From positions 11,845,001 through 11,909,000 of the forward strand of contig OX438748.1 in assembly GCA_949316235.1 (NCBI GenBank): a DNA stretch of 64,000 nt, written 5' to 3'. Both the position numbers and the translations under genes were made by a program. The stretch comes from Oegoconia quadripuncta. Lineage: Eukaryota; Arthropoda; Insecta; Lepidoptera; Autostichidae. This document shows positions 27,737 through 39,407 of the stretch, one piece after another; within the stretch, counting starts at the first letter, position 1; each line of letters starts with the position of its first letter. The notes under the pieces are model-generated. The model was not told the DNA's origin. It did no database searches and was given only the letters and a program-made list of their open reading frames with translations.

Positions 27737-28690
27737 TTAAATAACATAAAAAACATAAAAACTACGTTTTAAAAAAGAAAAACCACGTTTACGTTATTGA
27801 GGCCTCCTTGTAAGTAGCTCTTTCATAGCCATAATTTTAACACCAAAAGAAAAAAAAAACAAATAATAACTCCAATAAATTAAACATTATGGATTGTATT
27901 GTGGACGTATCAGTGTATGTATATTTATGCAAGGTTATATTTTCTATACAAAAAAATTATACACCCCAATTAGAATAGAATATATTTTGTAATCAATACG
28001 TCTAGAAAAAATAAAATAAAAATTAAGGATTGTTGCGAATACAGTTACTGTTATATTTCCGCTTGTAGGGTGTTTATAATTTCTTAATTAGATAAATAAT
28101 TATGAAAACAAATATAACCCCATATTTTTATCGATTCGAATCGATTCCATACGTGCTTCTGACCAAACTAATTTCAGTTTTAAATAACCTTGTATATGGT
28201 AAATAGTTGCCGATTATTTTATCAAATTTATGTGATATCACCTTTCGAGTGCATAGTAGTTAACTAAATCCAACCAAACAAAGGCTTTACGGGAGTATAA
28301 CACGTCGCAAGCCGTCGTGTTTGCACGTGATTTACTATTGTGCGTACACACCGCTGCGGACAATCTGCGACGTTGTCAACCCGAGCCTATTCAAATATTT
28401 GCAGTCTCCGTCATATGAGGAACAGAGGCCAGACATGACAGTTTCGTGTACATTTGACGTTGCGTTAACACTTCGACACGAAAGATAGGACAATTTTAGA
28501 TATCGTGGGAAGTTACGGTTGAATTAATATAAACTGTATACAACTGAACGAATCCTTAAGGACAGTGAAAAACCGAAATTGCAGCAATAATTTTGATTCG
28601 ACAAAAGATTGGTGCAATAATGTGTAGTGTCCCAAAACGGTTGCGCTTTCGAATTTCGCCAGGGATGAATATGTGTGTGATGAATACGAA
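27737..28690. other. Non-coding; GC-richer patch at 28290-28480
   Basis: AT-rich apart from a patch with ACACGTCGCAAGCCGTCGTG and ACACACCGCTGCGGACAATC. The latter resembles DNA-transposon (hAT-like) ends, but no inverted partner was found. No gene. Confidence 0.35.
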
Positions 28691-28691
28691 C

Positions 28692-28935
28692 ATCCTGTTT
28701 GGTGAAGTGGTTGGAAACTCTGCTGCTATGCCAAAAGGTTGCGGGTTTGAATCCCGCTAGGGGTATATGTTTGAATGATGAATACATACATGTGTTCCCG
28801 ATTTATGGATGTTTTTCATTTCAATATTTGTGTGGTTTATCAACCAAATGGTATCTATAATACAAGCCTAGTTGCTTAGTGTGGAGCTAGATGGCGCTGT
28901 GTGTATGTGCAAGGATATCTATTTATTATTTATAT
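28692..28935 (+). repeat. tRNA-derived SINE family 3, near full length
   Basis: Head with A box-like TTTGGTGAAGTGG and B box GGGTTTGAATCCC, body with GATGTTTTTCATTTC and tail GAGCTAGATGGCGCTGTGTG. It ends in an ATTTATT-rich stretch. Confidence 0.8.
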
Positions 28936-31900
28936 TTATTATTATCTATTACCGAGTCGTTGATGTTTAAATTAAAATTTATGTATGTCTATCAGTTATT
29001 TATGATCCATATTACTGTCTTCCATGTTACTGTCGGGTGTGTCTACTTTGGCATTACATAAGTAAATGGTGTAAGTGTCCGAAATATTTTTATTTGTAAT
29101 TTGTATATTTATTTAGATTTGAAACTGTTTAATTTGTATTTTCCAAAATCCCAGTTACTTGATATGTTGGTTTATACAACTAAGTGTAATAATAGAAGAA
29201 CAATTATTATAAACGAATTATTATCTACATTGTAGTTTTAAATAAAATTACTTTAATTCTATGGAATCTTAAGCAGAAAATCGCCTTAGATACTCTGCTT
29301 ACCTTCTAAAGTGAATACAATAATAGCTCGGCACTTTGAGATAGTGCGCAATTTCTGACACTAAACCTTGTCGTTTGATGCGAGTAGGAGTGGCTGTTCA
29401 CACTCCATTACTGGCTAGAATTACTACCAACTAAGTTACACCACAGGGGGTTTCACATTGTATTAAGTTCCATTTACACGTGCTATATTCATGTTTTAGA
29501 AACTTTTGGGACTATAACTTCAAGGTGGAAACACATACAGAAATAGGTTGACGATAACAAAGGTACAATATTGATTTATTGCCACAAATATACAGATAAC
29601 AGTTATACAAAGATCTTGTCTCAAACTAGAAAGATTAGACAACTATTTTTGACACTGACATAACACTCTAGAAAAGTTTGTTTATTATCCTCAAAACCCG
29701 ACCGTGAACCGAATACGTGGCAATCAAGTTTTATTTATTCTTAGCCATGCATCAAGTACCAAACTGTGGTTAATTGCAGAGTTTATTGACTCTCTTTGAG
29801 CTAAACTTGGTTCAGTAACAACACAAAACACTTTGAAAAACAAATACTTATCTTAAACATGAGGCTGAACTCGAGACGTGAACGCCTTTAAGTTAACATC
29901 ATAGTACGTCTCAGTATTCACAGTAATATAATGTAACATAAAATTGTATATAGATACAATTTCATTTGCATTTATTTAATTTTAAACATTGCTTTTCATT
30001 TCAAGTATCACAAGTTGGTTGTAAGAAAAACACTTGCGTAGCAATTCGTAGCATGTGCTACGCGTCTCGTAGCATTTACTCTACGGCAATGCGGTAAGAA
30101 AAGTGAATAGTTGGGGGTTGCAAACGTGCAACGTTTTCCCGCGAGATTTCCTCAGGATTACCAGACTCCGCGAGCGGAATTCCGCATTATTTTTTTCTGA
30201 AATCATGGAAAATCTCTCGGGTGCGAGATTTGTAGTGATCCCTTATTTCACGGATGGAAAAAAGGTTGGAAAAAAGCCGCGGTGTCGTGGATTCGCTCAT
30301 GTTGCTTCTTATATCAAGTAATGGTAAAGTCACTACATATTATTTGTCACTACATTTAAATTTTTTTATTTTTAATTATTTATATTTACAGCTTATAATA
30401 CAATTATTCAGTATTGAGTAGCATTTATTTCGTTTTTTGTTTTGCGTAAAATCTTTATTTACAGAAGAGCGCGATGTTTTGACACAGGTGCTCAAAGAAG
30501 TTCTCAATAATGTTAACTTATATAGCAATAACGAAATGGTTAATAAATATTTTTGATATTTTAACTATCAGCCTCATTTTTTCATCAGGTGGCTATTGAA
30601 AATCCTCTATTATCTTTTATACTAGAATTCAGCCTTGACCCTGAAGCAACTTGGAGCACATGATTTATCAACGGTACCTATATGCTGTTATAAGTCGATA
30701 AGAGAAATCCCTTAACCACATGGCTTTTGTTGCTTATTTTACTTGAGTTATCTGAGAAAACATCGAAGCTTCGCATTAAATTTTCCTTATCGTGCAATAC
30801 CAATAACGAACTAACGACCGTCGTCGAATTTTAGAAATTTGGCACGACTGTCACGTAATCGAGTCACACATACTTTGTCTTAACTCTAAGTCAGTTCACT
30901 CTGATTCTGGCTTTCACTGTCACGGCCCGATGCCTCCGTGACATTTCGCCCATATTGCTCTTTTACAGCCGGCTGGAGATAGAGCGGCTCAGTCGCATTA
31001 TGTGTAAACTCACGAACTCTTCACGGGTCATAAAATCGGGTGTGTTATTAAGTTACAAGAGACGTAGTTGGAAGGGGTATTTGGTATATTAATAAATAAT
31101 GTTTGTAAGTGTCCCCATCAATAATAGACAACAACGTTCACAGTTCTTAGTTATATATTATGTACTCTTTGTAGCGGAATTTTAAATGTGTAGTATCATA
31201 GCAAAATAAAGTCGCTGGTTGCAGGCCGCTTCCAACCGGTTTCTCTGGAAATATATGGACAAGGCCTACGCTCAGTAGTGGACATCTTAAAGCTGATAAT
31301 GGAGATAATGAAAGTAGATTTACCGAAATACAAAATAAAACATACGAATATAAGAATTGTATTTCGCAAATTTTATGAAATTTGGGATCAAATTCAAAAA
31401 TGCTTCATTTTGTTGTTTTATAAAACACCGTAACGATGATGAAAGAGAAATTAAAAATGTAGCAGTGTTGCCACTTTGAAACAAAAACTAGTTATTGATA
31501 ACTGTTAGTCATTGAGTAAATACTCAATATGAATATATAAACTAAAAAATACCACAACACCATGTCCTCTGTATTGAACAAATGATTGAAAACCTATAAC
31601 TCGATTCCTGTAAATTTGGAACATGGCACTTCAGCCACTTAATTTTTTTTTCACTGTCAGTCACAATCTGCAAAGGTATAAAATAGACCCAAGAGACTTA
31701 TTTCAATGTATTTCTGTATGAATGTATCCGACAACACACAAATTACAATTACATTGTACGGTAAAATTAAATTATATTCGTCCATAAATTATTTTATAAC
31801 AACTTTTCCCAACTTCACATTAAAATTGTTTCAGCTTTCCATCACAATATTCTGGAACAATTTTAAATGTTTTTGGTTGAAATAACTTGGCAGTGTTTCA

Positions 31901-33234
31901 CAATTTAGATGTTTAATAATTTCGGTAGATAGGTACTTTACTGATGGTGGGTTCCTTTTCCGATAAGACTGTGCCGAATGACAGCGAGTAGACGATAAAT
32001 ACAGGGTCTAAACTAGAAGAGTCCTATTTCTAAAGTCTATTGATAGACGTAGGCTTTTTTCAAAGCTTTAAATTTATAACTAAGTTAAAAAACGGTCCTG
32101 CTACTAGTTGGCGTGAAGCCAAAATCATCATCATCATCATCTTTACACAGCCCTACTGTTGGACACATCTTCCTCTCACTGGTAGAGTAAGCCATCGTCT
32201 ACCATGCGTGATTAGTGAATTCGTCGCTGAAGGCTGACCGCTATCGAACTGCAACACTTGTGCTTATTAATTAATAAGTTTTTAACATACCCCTTTCTTA
32301 GTATAATGCGGTCTTGACTGTATATAATCTTAGACAAAAACTCACAACTAAAAATATTCATCAACACCTCTCCATTATTGGGGCACAGCCACCTCTGTCT
32401 GGGAGAGGACATGGGCGTATCCATCTAGCGCGATTTAAAAAAAATATTAATCACAACTGAATAATAGATTAAAAATATTAAGTTCTATTAATCAGTAACT
32501 TCATGTTGTAAAAATTTGTTGCGAAAAATAATGCAAAACCATTACGTCCTTAAGTTAATTCGTAGAAATTTGTCATTATGTAACCTAGAAAATAAGTATA
32601 ATTTTTAACCTGCATCTACTTGACCTTAAAAACATTTAAGTAAATTAATTTTTACATCACACAGCCCCGTCTGGAGGTACCTAACATCAGTCTTATTTTT
32701 TGCATGCTTACTTTATTAGTTACTGAATAATCGGCTGGTATCACTTTTCTGTTTCCCCGTGTACTAAAATGCTTTTTATAATATTTCGTGAATATTTTGG
32801 TGTCAGTCAATGGCTTCTGTTGTATTCACACCTGTATCTTTGAAGTGCCTGATTACTTCGAAACTCAACTCATTTTCGTATTATAAAATATACGCCAAGA
32901 CAATTTTAACTTGGCGAGAACATCTTTGATACAAATATACGCCTAAGAACTTATCTAATTAACTTTAAAATTTCATACAGAATACTGTATATCTACAATT
33001 CACGGCAAATTTCAAATTTTCATATCGCGAGGAATGTTTAAGTTCCCCCACTTTAAGTAAAATTAAACGGAAGAGTATAAATACACCAAGCAACAGAGCC
33101 TAAAATTAAATTCGAATAAACTTAATTTGTAACGTCAACTGAAACGTGAAATTGTTGTAACGAAACAAAATTGCGAGGTGCAAGCGAGTACGAGGTCTTC
33201 TAGAATTTACGTGGAATTTATTAACTTATGTTTG
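28936..33234. other. Long non-coding stretch with scattered repeat scraps
   Basis: Supported scraps: 29066-29092 SINE family 2 tail (GTGTAAGTGTCCGAAATATT, plus), a CGTAGCA cluster at 30037-30085, an RTE-like tail at 31225-31315, and (ATC)n plus a degraded CCTACTGTTGGACACA repeat at 32125-32240 and 32365-32420. The 72-codon frame at 30103-30321 follows the CGTAGCA cluster and has no recognisable motif. No host gene found. Confidence 0.4.
31225..31315 (+). repeat. RTE-like LINE 3' tail fragment
   Basis: GGCCGCTTCCAACCGG, GGACAAGGCCTACGCTCAGT and TAATGGAGATAATG correspond to the other two tail fragments (17.7 and 53.4 kb). Confidence 0.55.
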
Positions 33235-33595
33235 TTTATCATTTATCATTTAAATAAATTCAAAACCATCATAAAACAGACATTATTTACCAAAGGCTAT
33301 TATAAAATTTCTGACTATCTGGATGATAAGCAAGCATGGACATAGACCGCTCGGCGATATTCAGCCTAATTATACAATGTAATATAATTGTAACCCGAAC
33401 TTATTTAAAAGAGCAACCCTTGAGTTTCTTGCTCGTTCTTCTCTGGGGAATCTGCTTTGCGAATGAGCAATAATGTCAATAATTTTAATATTAAGATAAA
33501 AAATGTGACGTTTTCAAGTGATAATCTTTATCCTACGAAATAAATATTTTTTTGACTTTTTGACTTTGACTTTGACATTTTACCCGACTACTAAG
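33235..33595 (+). pseudogene. Jockey-like LINE 3' end: C-terminal peptide, 3' UTR and TTTGAC repeat tail
   Basis: 33249-33338 reads FKTIIKQTLFTKGYYKISDY then LDDKQAWT and a stop, the normal C-terminus of a lepidopteran Jockey-type polymerase. The 3' UTR carries GAGTTTCTTGCTCGTTCTTC and ends in a TTTGACTTTGAC simple repeat instead of poly(A), as is usual for this lineage. The same C-terminal motif, diverged, is at 1740 (minus). Confidence 0.8.
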
Positions 33596-33984
33596 TCAAA
33601 GGACATGCGTGTTTGTGGGTATTAGGTGAAACTTGTGTACCTCGTTGGTATTGTTAGATTAAAGATTATGTTAATTGGTCTCGTCCAATGTTCTACACAC
33701 ACATATAGGCTCTATATTCTATAGTTTTATGTGTTTAAGAGGGTTGATGCCACAAGACATTCCATACAAACTTTCAAGTCCAAAATAAAGGTATAAGCAG
33801 GTTACATAAACCTAAAAACTTACTAGGAAACATTTTCAAAATATCGAATTTAGAAGAATATATGAATTATTATATTATATTTAACAAAACTTAAATAAAA
33901 CACTAAGTAAAAAGTAAAAACACGGAAATACACCCAAATACGCCCTCTACTCTCCATTACTATGGAAGGTAAAAAACGTGTTCG
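33596..33984. other. Non-coding, no recognisable element
   Basis: Nothing supportable in this AT-rich interval. Confidence 0.4.
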
Positions 33985-34582
33985 AGGTTCTAACCGTGCG
34001 GGAGGGTGCCCAAAAGACTGGCGGCATTACCCCGTTGAATGGCAAGGCTAATTCGCTGATCGGGGTAGCTGCCAGCTCTTATTGTTACCCGAGGTCTCAT
34101 TTAAGCTCGACGACAGATCTTTAAAAAATCGTCGTGGACCCCACAGGCCCAAGGTTTCGAATCCAAAAGGCACATAAGTAACCTGCACCAAGGTTTGCAT
34201 TGCATTTGGGCCGCTTAGAGCCCTCGGCAGTAGCCACTGCTGCGCCTGCATAGCTGAAAGTACCTTGGAGATGGGACGGAGCTACGGTGTCCACGCAGAT
34301 AGCGTCCCATACTGAAGTTCTGCCATGCGCCCACGGAACTAGGGTCATGCTGTTTGGTCTCTTACCATCATCGCGCGCAATTCCATTGGGCTCAAGGATA
34401 GCCGGCGCATTGACGGTGATAAGAGCCCGACGAATGACGTCGTTTAGGCTTGCATGGCGAGAAAGATGGCCGGCGCTACGCTGATAAGAGAGCCCATGGT
34501 GGCCGAGCTTGTCGACGGTGGCTCCACATCTACAAAAATGAGATTCACTCGTCCTTAGGCCCAGTCTCAAGCTAAAGTCCAA
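33985..34582 (-). pseudogene. LINE polymerase C-terminal domain, two frameshifts
   Basis: Minus-strand translation holds CRCGATVDKLGHHGLSY, HASLNDVIRRALITVNAP, APAILEPNGIARDDGKRPN and MTLVPWAHGRTSVWDAICVD. The frame then shifts near 34130 (LGPWGPRRFFKDLS) and again near 34050 (QRISLAIQRGNAASLLGTLP). The block is familiar to me as the part following reverse transcriptase in a family of insect LINE ORFs with a CRCG zinc-like segment and a restriction-like D..P(W)..D(V/I) region. No RT remains. GC-richer than its surroundings. Its 5' end touches another LINE fragment at 34583 in head-to-head orientation. Confidence 0.75.
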
Positions 34583-35095
34583 TTGGGGCGGTGCATCAAG
34601 TACCTAGGCCTCACCCTGGACAGCCGACGGGGCTTCAAAGAACACTTCGAGCGCTTGGTCCCCCGAGTGCGAAAGGTAGCGGGCGTGATGCACTGCCTGC
34701 TATCTAATCTCGGGGGACCACGGGAGGAAGTAAGCCGCCTCTACGTTTGCGTCGTGCGATCCATGGCCCTCTATGGGGCCCCCGTCTGGTCGAACGACCT
34801 GGCGAGGTCCTCCCGCTGCAGAGTTTTCCTCGGGAGCCTGCAGCGGCTGATGGCCATTCGGATCGTACGAGGCTACCTGACTCCTAGCGCGGATTCCACC
34901 CTTAAACATCCTGGCCGATATGGACGCGGCGGCCTACGACCGCATCCGCTCTGTCGAACACGATGCCGAGGGGGTCGCGCCTGACCGTGCGCTCAAAATG
35001 CAACGACAGAACGCACTCCGATGGGCGCTGAAGCTCTGGCAGGAGCGCTTGCCAACGCGCGTCGGTCGGAGCCGTCCTGCCGATGTTGTGTCCTG
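34583..35095 (+). pseudogene. R1-clade LINE fragment, RT thumb/C-terminal region
   Basis: The plus frame reads CIKYLGLTLDSRRGFKEHFE, LSNLGGPREEVSRLYVCVVR, SMALYGAPVWSNDLA and LQRLMAIRIVRGY, diagnostic of R1/TRAS/SART-type polymerases. After about 34905 the reading shifts by one frame (ILADMDAAAYDRIRSVEHD). The catalytic RT motifs lie upstream of this fragment and are missing. GC-rich against AT-rich flanks. Confidence 0.85.
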
Positions 35096-35548
35096 ATAGT
35101 TTTACGTTTGACGACCACCTTAACGTGACAGAGAGTGCTGTTAGAGTGGCTAAGTTTTGACCCAATAAAATTTTAAACTTGCCTCGACTGGAAAAGAAGA
35201 AGAATATAACCTATAACGTTCACTGTATTCCTACTCTGTACTGGAAGTTCGTATCACTTTCCACTGAGTTTTCACAACCTCGTACTAAGCTGACAGTTCC
35301 AGTTACAACTTCTAAAGGAAAACAAAGTCACTGCAACCCGTACCTGTACATTTATTCCACGGGCCGCATCGTCCATTCATCTTACGCCGTGCCATGTAGT
35401 TGTCACAATTTATCAATGTAGTTTGTAAGTTTTGTCGTCTCTGTCTCCGAGTGAAACAGCTCGCGAAATTCCCGCTTTTAATACTTCCGTTTATTTAATT
35501 AAGTTGACTAAAGAACTAGTCGTTGGTTGTATAAGAGCGATGTAGCTT
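35096..35548. other. Non-coding, no recognisable element
   Basis: The 80-codon frame at 35179-35421 lacks motifs. An AATAAA at 35164 lies soon after the R1-like fragment and could be its 3' flank. Confidence 0.35.
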
Positions 35549-35550
35549 TA

Positions 35551-35712
35551 AAATGTTTTCCACACAATTTCAATGTTGCTGGAAAATCAAATTAGACAAA
35601 TCACAAAGAGTCTTGGCAATATAGAAACATCTGAAATTTACTTCGTATCTAAATACGAGTCATTTGTCTAATTTGATTTTCCTGCAACATTGAAATTGTG
35701 TGGAAAACATTT
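35551..35712. mobile_element. Foldback element with ~50-bp inverted repeats and TA flanks
   Basis: 35550-35601 and 35662-35713 are inverted copies with one difference in 52 bp (TTGCTGG against TTGCAGG). The centre is 60 bp. TA stands at both outer edges (35549-35550 and 35713-35714), which fits the 2-bp target of Tc1/mariner MITEs. No transposase. The near-perfect arms imply youth or continuing sequence conversion. Transcribed, it would form a 52-bp hairpin RNA. Confidence 0.8.
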
Positions 35713-35714
35713 TA

Positions 35715-36900
35715 TAGATAGAGGTATAACACAGTAGCTGGTTATGACTAGCAAACTTCATAATTACTATTGGCATTATTATTCGCGGTAGTCTTTTGCT
35801 TCTGGAATATTTCTGAGCTTCCAGAAAGGGAATCAAGTGATTCTCTTCCTCAAAAGGCCTCATGGCTGATTTGGAAATCAATGAGCTACTCTCCCATTTG
35901 CTTGTGGGGGTGGAACATTTTTTTCTTCTTCGAACCTTTAACTCGTATTTAATAGTCTGGGACCCAAGGTAGCAATAGTTTCGAGTAGGACACCGTCTAT
36001 CTTTAGTAGATACCGTGCAGAGTATCACTGTGACCTTAACTTATAGGAGTTGCAGTGAGAGGAGTTGGGCGGCGGATAATAGCTAACTTCATAGTCTTTG
36101 ATGAGATGAATTTTGATAGTATATACAGAAAAAGAGTTAGATTTGTTGCCAAAGAGCCCACGGTGAAGGCTCAATAATGCCCCAATTGAAGCATCTCGAA
36201 ATTCGTTTTTTTTTAGTAGTGTCAAAAAATTGTGCTGAAATAGTGCACTGAAGTTTAACAGTTATTCTATATTTATTATATAAAACAACGAAGTTATTTA
36301 GATGTCTTTGTGAATACAATTCCATACATCCCATCATCGCAGCAATAAAATCCGAATTAGATTTTTATTCCGGTTTTCCAACAGACAAAAAGTTCGGCAT
36401 TCGCATGGCACCTTCTCACAAAGGTGTAATCGTGTGCTTAGATAAAGAACTAACTCCGCAATATTTCGTCAAAATGGTTAACGAAGCTCCCCAGAGATCA
36501 ACACCGGTGGCTATGTAAAATCTGCGAACACCGAACGATGATCTCCTGGGCTCACAAACGATGCAATAAAACGAGTTTATCTACGTCTGCATCTACGGTG
36601 TGGTGCCGTTATGCGCACGTGTTCACGGCAACCGCAACAAAACCCCGCCATATTTTTATCACGAAGGTGCAAGGAGCGGATTGCGATTTCTATTATACCA
36701 AGTCTTACCTAAAAATAACAAAATGGAAACCGTAGGAGTTTACCAGATTGAATTTTAACAAGCTGACGTTAGCTTAACTTTTCTATAAGGTTTATTATTT
36801 CATTTAGTTCCAACCCAAGATCATAAAATTATCGGAAAATACAAGTACATCAACTAATAAACTCACTATTGGGACACAGGCTCATCTCACAAGGAGAGGT
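35715..36900. other. Non-coding; unidentified repeat-like blocks
   Basis: 35750-36010 is GC-richer and open for 122 codons on the minus strand (ends around AAATGGGAGAGTAGCTC). I have the impression of a degraded mobile element but cannot name it. 36560-36735 is a further GC-richer block without motifs. Confidence 0.3.
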
Positions 36901-36904
36901 TATC

Positions 36905-37021
36905 CATGATGAGTTATGACAGAGTAGTTATTACCTGATAGAGTTATCAAGCCTCTGTAGGCCAACGATTTGGTTTAACGACTGCTTTCATTTGAAACGT
37001 ACCCTCCGAAGCATGGATATA
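36905..37021 (-). repeat. 5S-headed SINE body, interrupted copy b (left part)
   Basis: AACGTACCCTCCGAAGCATG matches AACGTGCCCTCCGAAGTATT in the copy at 38.49 kb. A family-3 SINE then interrupts it; the head resumes at 37291. Confidence 0.6.
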
Positions 37022-37290
37022 CTTATATACAAATAAATATCCTTGGATATACACACAACCTAGTTCCACATTAAGCAACTATAGGCTTGTGTTGTGGATA
37101 CCAGATGGTTGATATACTACACAAATACATTTTTTTTATAAATAAATACTTATTATAAATTAAAACATCTATAACGAGCGTACACATGTCTGTATTCATC
37201 ACACAAACATATGCCCCTAGCGGGATTCGGACCTGCGACCTTTTGGTATAGTGGTCAGAGTTTGTAACCACTACACCAAACAGGTCGTCA
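37022..37290 (-). repeat. tRNA-derived SINE family 3, full length, nested in a 5S-headed SINE
   Basis: The head at the high end reads GACCTGTTTGGTGTAGTGG (minus), the B box GTCCGAATCCC is slightly damaged, and the tail is at the low end. It sits inside the 5S-headed SINE, replacing about 14 bp of the expected host-repeat sequence. Confidence 0.82.
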
Positions 37291-37390
37291 AATGCCACTC
37301 GTATCCACACATACATGGAATAATGGCGCCTGACGCTGCTTAACTTCGCTAATAGAAAATGAACACCGAGTGCGCCACGAATATTTCAAA
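37291..37390 (-). repeat. 5S-headed SINE, interrupted copy b (head part)
   Basis: The minus strand reads CACTCGGTGTTC then TATTAGCGAAGTTAAGCAGC and GTCAGGCGCC, that is, the SINE leader and 5S box A. The 5S box C is lost in a deletion. Confidence 0.7.
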
Positions 37391-37499
37391 AGTACTAGTG
37401 TTATTAGTTATTCTTATACCAGGATGCGATCTCCAAGATAGCAGCAGCAGCCATTAGATTCTGTAACATTTGTTTGTGCTCCTCGCAACTAATTACTCG

Positions 37500-37755
37500 G
37501 TACTAAGTACTCGGTTTGGTTGGTGGTAGGGCATTTTAAATGTCCGCCTGGCTAGCTACCATCATCTTATTTAAATCTGCCACCAAGCAGCACTGTTAAT
37601 AGCATTATTGTGTTCCGGTTGTCAGAGATAAGATAGCCAGTCCCCCCAAATGTGTTGGGGTTTTCGGGTCAGGTTCCACCTTCGACTTCATCTTCACTTA
37701 ACATCAGGTGTGATTGAGGTCAAGTACCAAACCGCTGTGCATAAAAAAATAAAAT
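37500..37755 (+). repeat. tRNA-derived SINE family 1, 5'-truncated
   Basis: From ACTAAGTACTCGGTTTGG to CTGTGCATAAAAAAATAAAA. The tRNA-like head is missing. Confidence 0.8.
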
Positions 37756-38104
37756 TACGCGGCAGGACTCTAAACTACTATGAACATTACTGTCACAATA
37801 TATAGCAAGGCGCACGGTCACTTGAAATGATTGTTCGTCTCGCATTTGAAGCCACGGGATTTCAAGTCACTGTGAACTTTATTTACGGTATGATAGTAAA
37901 CGCGAGTACGAGTTGCACAATAAACGTTATAGTTCATTTAAGATTTCATTAGTGTCGTCTAGTCTTAGCTACGGTTGCAAAGGGAATTTAGGTACGAATG
38001 CAAACTGAAATATCGTCATAGCACTGACTTACTTAAGTTATAACCTAGTGATAGAGGACCTAATTTTAAACCTAAAACTTGTTTGAGTTAAAAATTGGTA
38101 CATT
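37756..38104. other. Non-coding, no recognisable element
   Basis: Nothing supportable. Confidence 0.4.
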
Positions 38105-38240
38105 TAGTGTCGTGTGGTTTCGGCACGTAAAATGAATAGCACCAACCCATCTCTTCCCATGAGTGTCGTAAAACTCGACTATGGGATTTTCCACCAAAAA
38201 CAGGTATAAACTTGTACAGTCAGCTGCAGCTAAAAGTACT
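38105..38240 (-). repeat. Dispersed repeat family D, 3' part
   Basis: GTTTCGGCACGTAAAATGAA, CATGAGTGTCGTAAAACTCG and TTCCACCAAAAACAGG are the family-D 3' landmarks in reverse. The 5' part lies at 38700-38815 with the 5S-headed SINE between. Confidence 0.65.
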
Positions 38241-38630
38241 CCTAACACACTAGATCTAATGTGTTAATAATATAGTGCAAGGCAAAAGAAGCTATGGGTA
38301 TCAAAATGTCCTGACATTACTCATGCAAGCTGCATTACGCACCGGCTTGATTTTCTTAATCAACAGCCTTACACGTCTCCACTCCCAGGAAGAGTATGAA
38401 CCAAGCGGGTCCAGTGGATTTCTGTCAGATTAGGTCCACCGACTTTGTTGAATTGAAAACAACCGGGATCGACTATTTAACGTGCCCTCCGAAGTATTGA
38501 AACACTGGCATTAAAATGCCACTGGTGGTCACCTATCCAAGGACTGATCGCGCCAGATATTGCTTAACTTCGCTAACCGCAAAATAATAGCGAACGCGGC
38601 CACACCACGAGTGCACGAGTGATTTTCTTT
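38241..38630 (-). repeat. 5S rRNA-derived SINE (copy c, most complete)
   Basis: On the minus strand: leader CACTCGTGCACTCGTGGTG, 5S-like region 38527-38574 (GAAGTTAAGCAATATC, then GATCAGTCCTTGGATAGGTG), body with TCAACAAAGTCGGTGGAC and GGAGTGGAGACGTGTAAGGC, and tail AATCAAGCCGGTGCGTAATG. It sits within a family-D repeat, so it is younger than that copy. The 5S-like box C has one change (GATAGG for GATGGG). Confidence 0.75.
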
Positions 38631-38699
38631 GCAAGATAGATGAGGGTATACTTTTACTTGCAGTTGACTGTACGTTTCAATGAATATTTAGAAAAGTAA

Positions 38700-38815
38700 A
38701 TCGTGTATGCTGTTTGAGGCATTAAACTTTTAATGTATGTAACATTCAAACGCAAGTGTGGGATATCTCTGACCACCTCAATTGGGATAAAGGTCATGAA
38801 GTTATGTATATATAT
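38700..38815 (-). repeat. Dispersed repeat family D, 5' part
   Basis: GTGGGATATCTCTGACCACC and CAATTGGGATAAAGGTCATG are the family-D 5' landmarks in reverse. Confidence 0.65.
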
Positions 38816-39338
38816 TAATTTTGTTTTAATCTGTTAAATTTCGTAACAGACGTCGGTTGTCATACTGAATTATAGATGGAATACGCCCTTTAGGCTTCAC
38901 GCTCTGTTGGTATAGCAACGACCTGGCGAACGCACATGCGTAGTAGAGCAAAATTTTTCATTTTCAATTTGTGAACATTAACGTGAATTGTCACGGTAAT
39001 TACAATTAATATACTTAGTATAACAACAAGAGTTGAATGAGGCAAAAAAGGTGTATCAGGATTGTAGCAAGTAGAATTCTGTGGTCTCTGCCTGCCGTAC
39101 GGGAGACAGGCGTGACTTTATGTATGTATGTATAAAAAGAAGTATGCTATAACAAAAATCGGCGTCACATGTAGTCAAAGTGCTGCGTCGATAATGACTC
39201 TCTCCGGGACAGGTTTAAAGAAATTAATACTTTAACGCTTCCCTTCACAGTTTATTTTCGAGATAATTATGTACGATCGAAAAAATATTTCCATACTCGA
39301 AAAATAGTGACAAGCATAACTTAATCAATCAATCAAAT
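38816..39338. other. Non-coding, no recognisable element
   Basis: Contains a (GTAT)n-rich scrap near 39120. Nothing else. Confidence 0.4.
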
Positions 39339-39407
39339 ATGCTTTATTGTTTAAATAAGGAAGTTACATTTAAATATCTTATAAGAACTACAAATTTGTA
39401 GTTAAGC

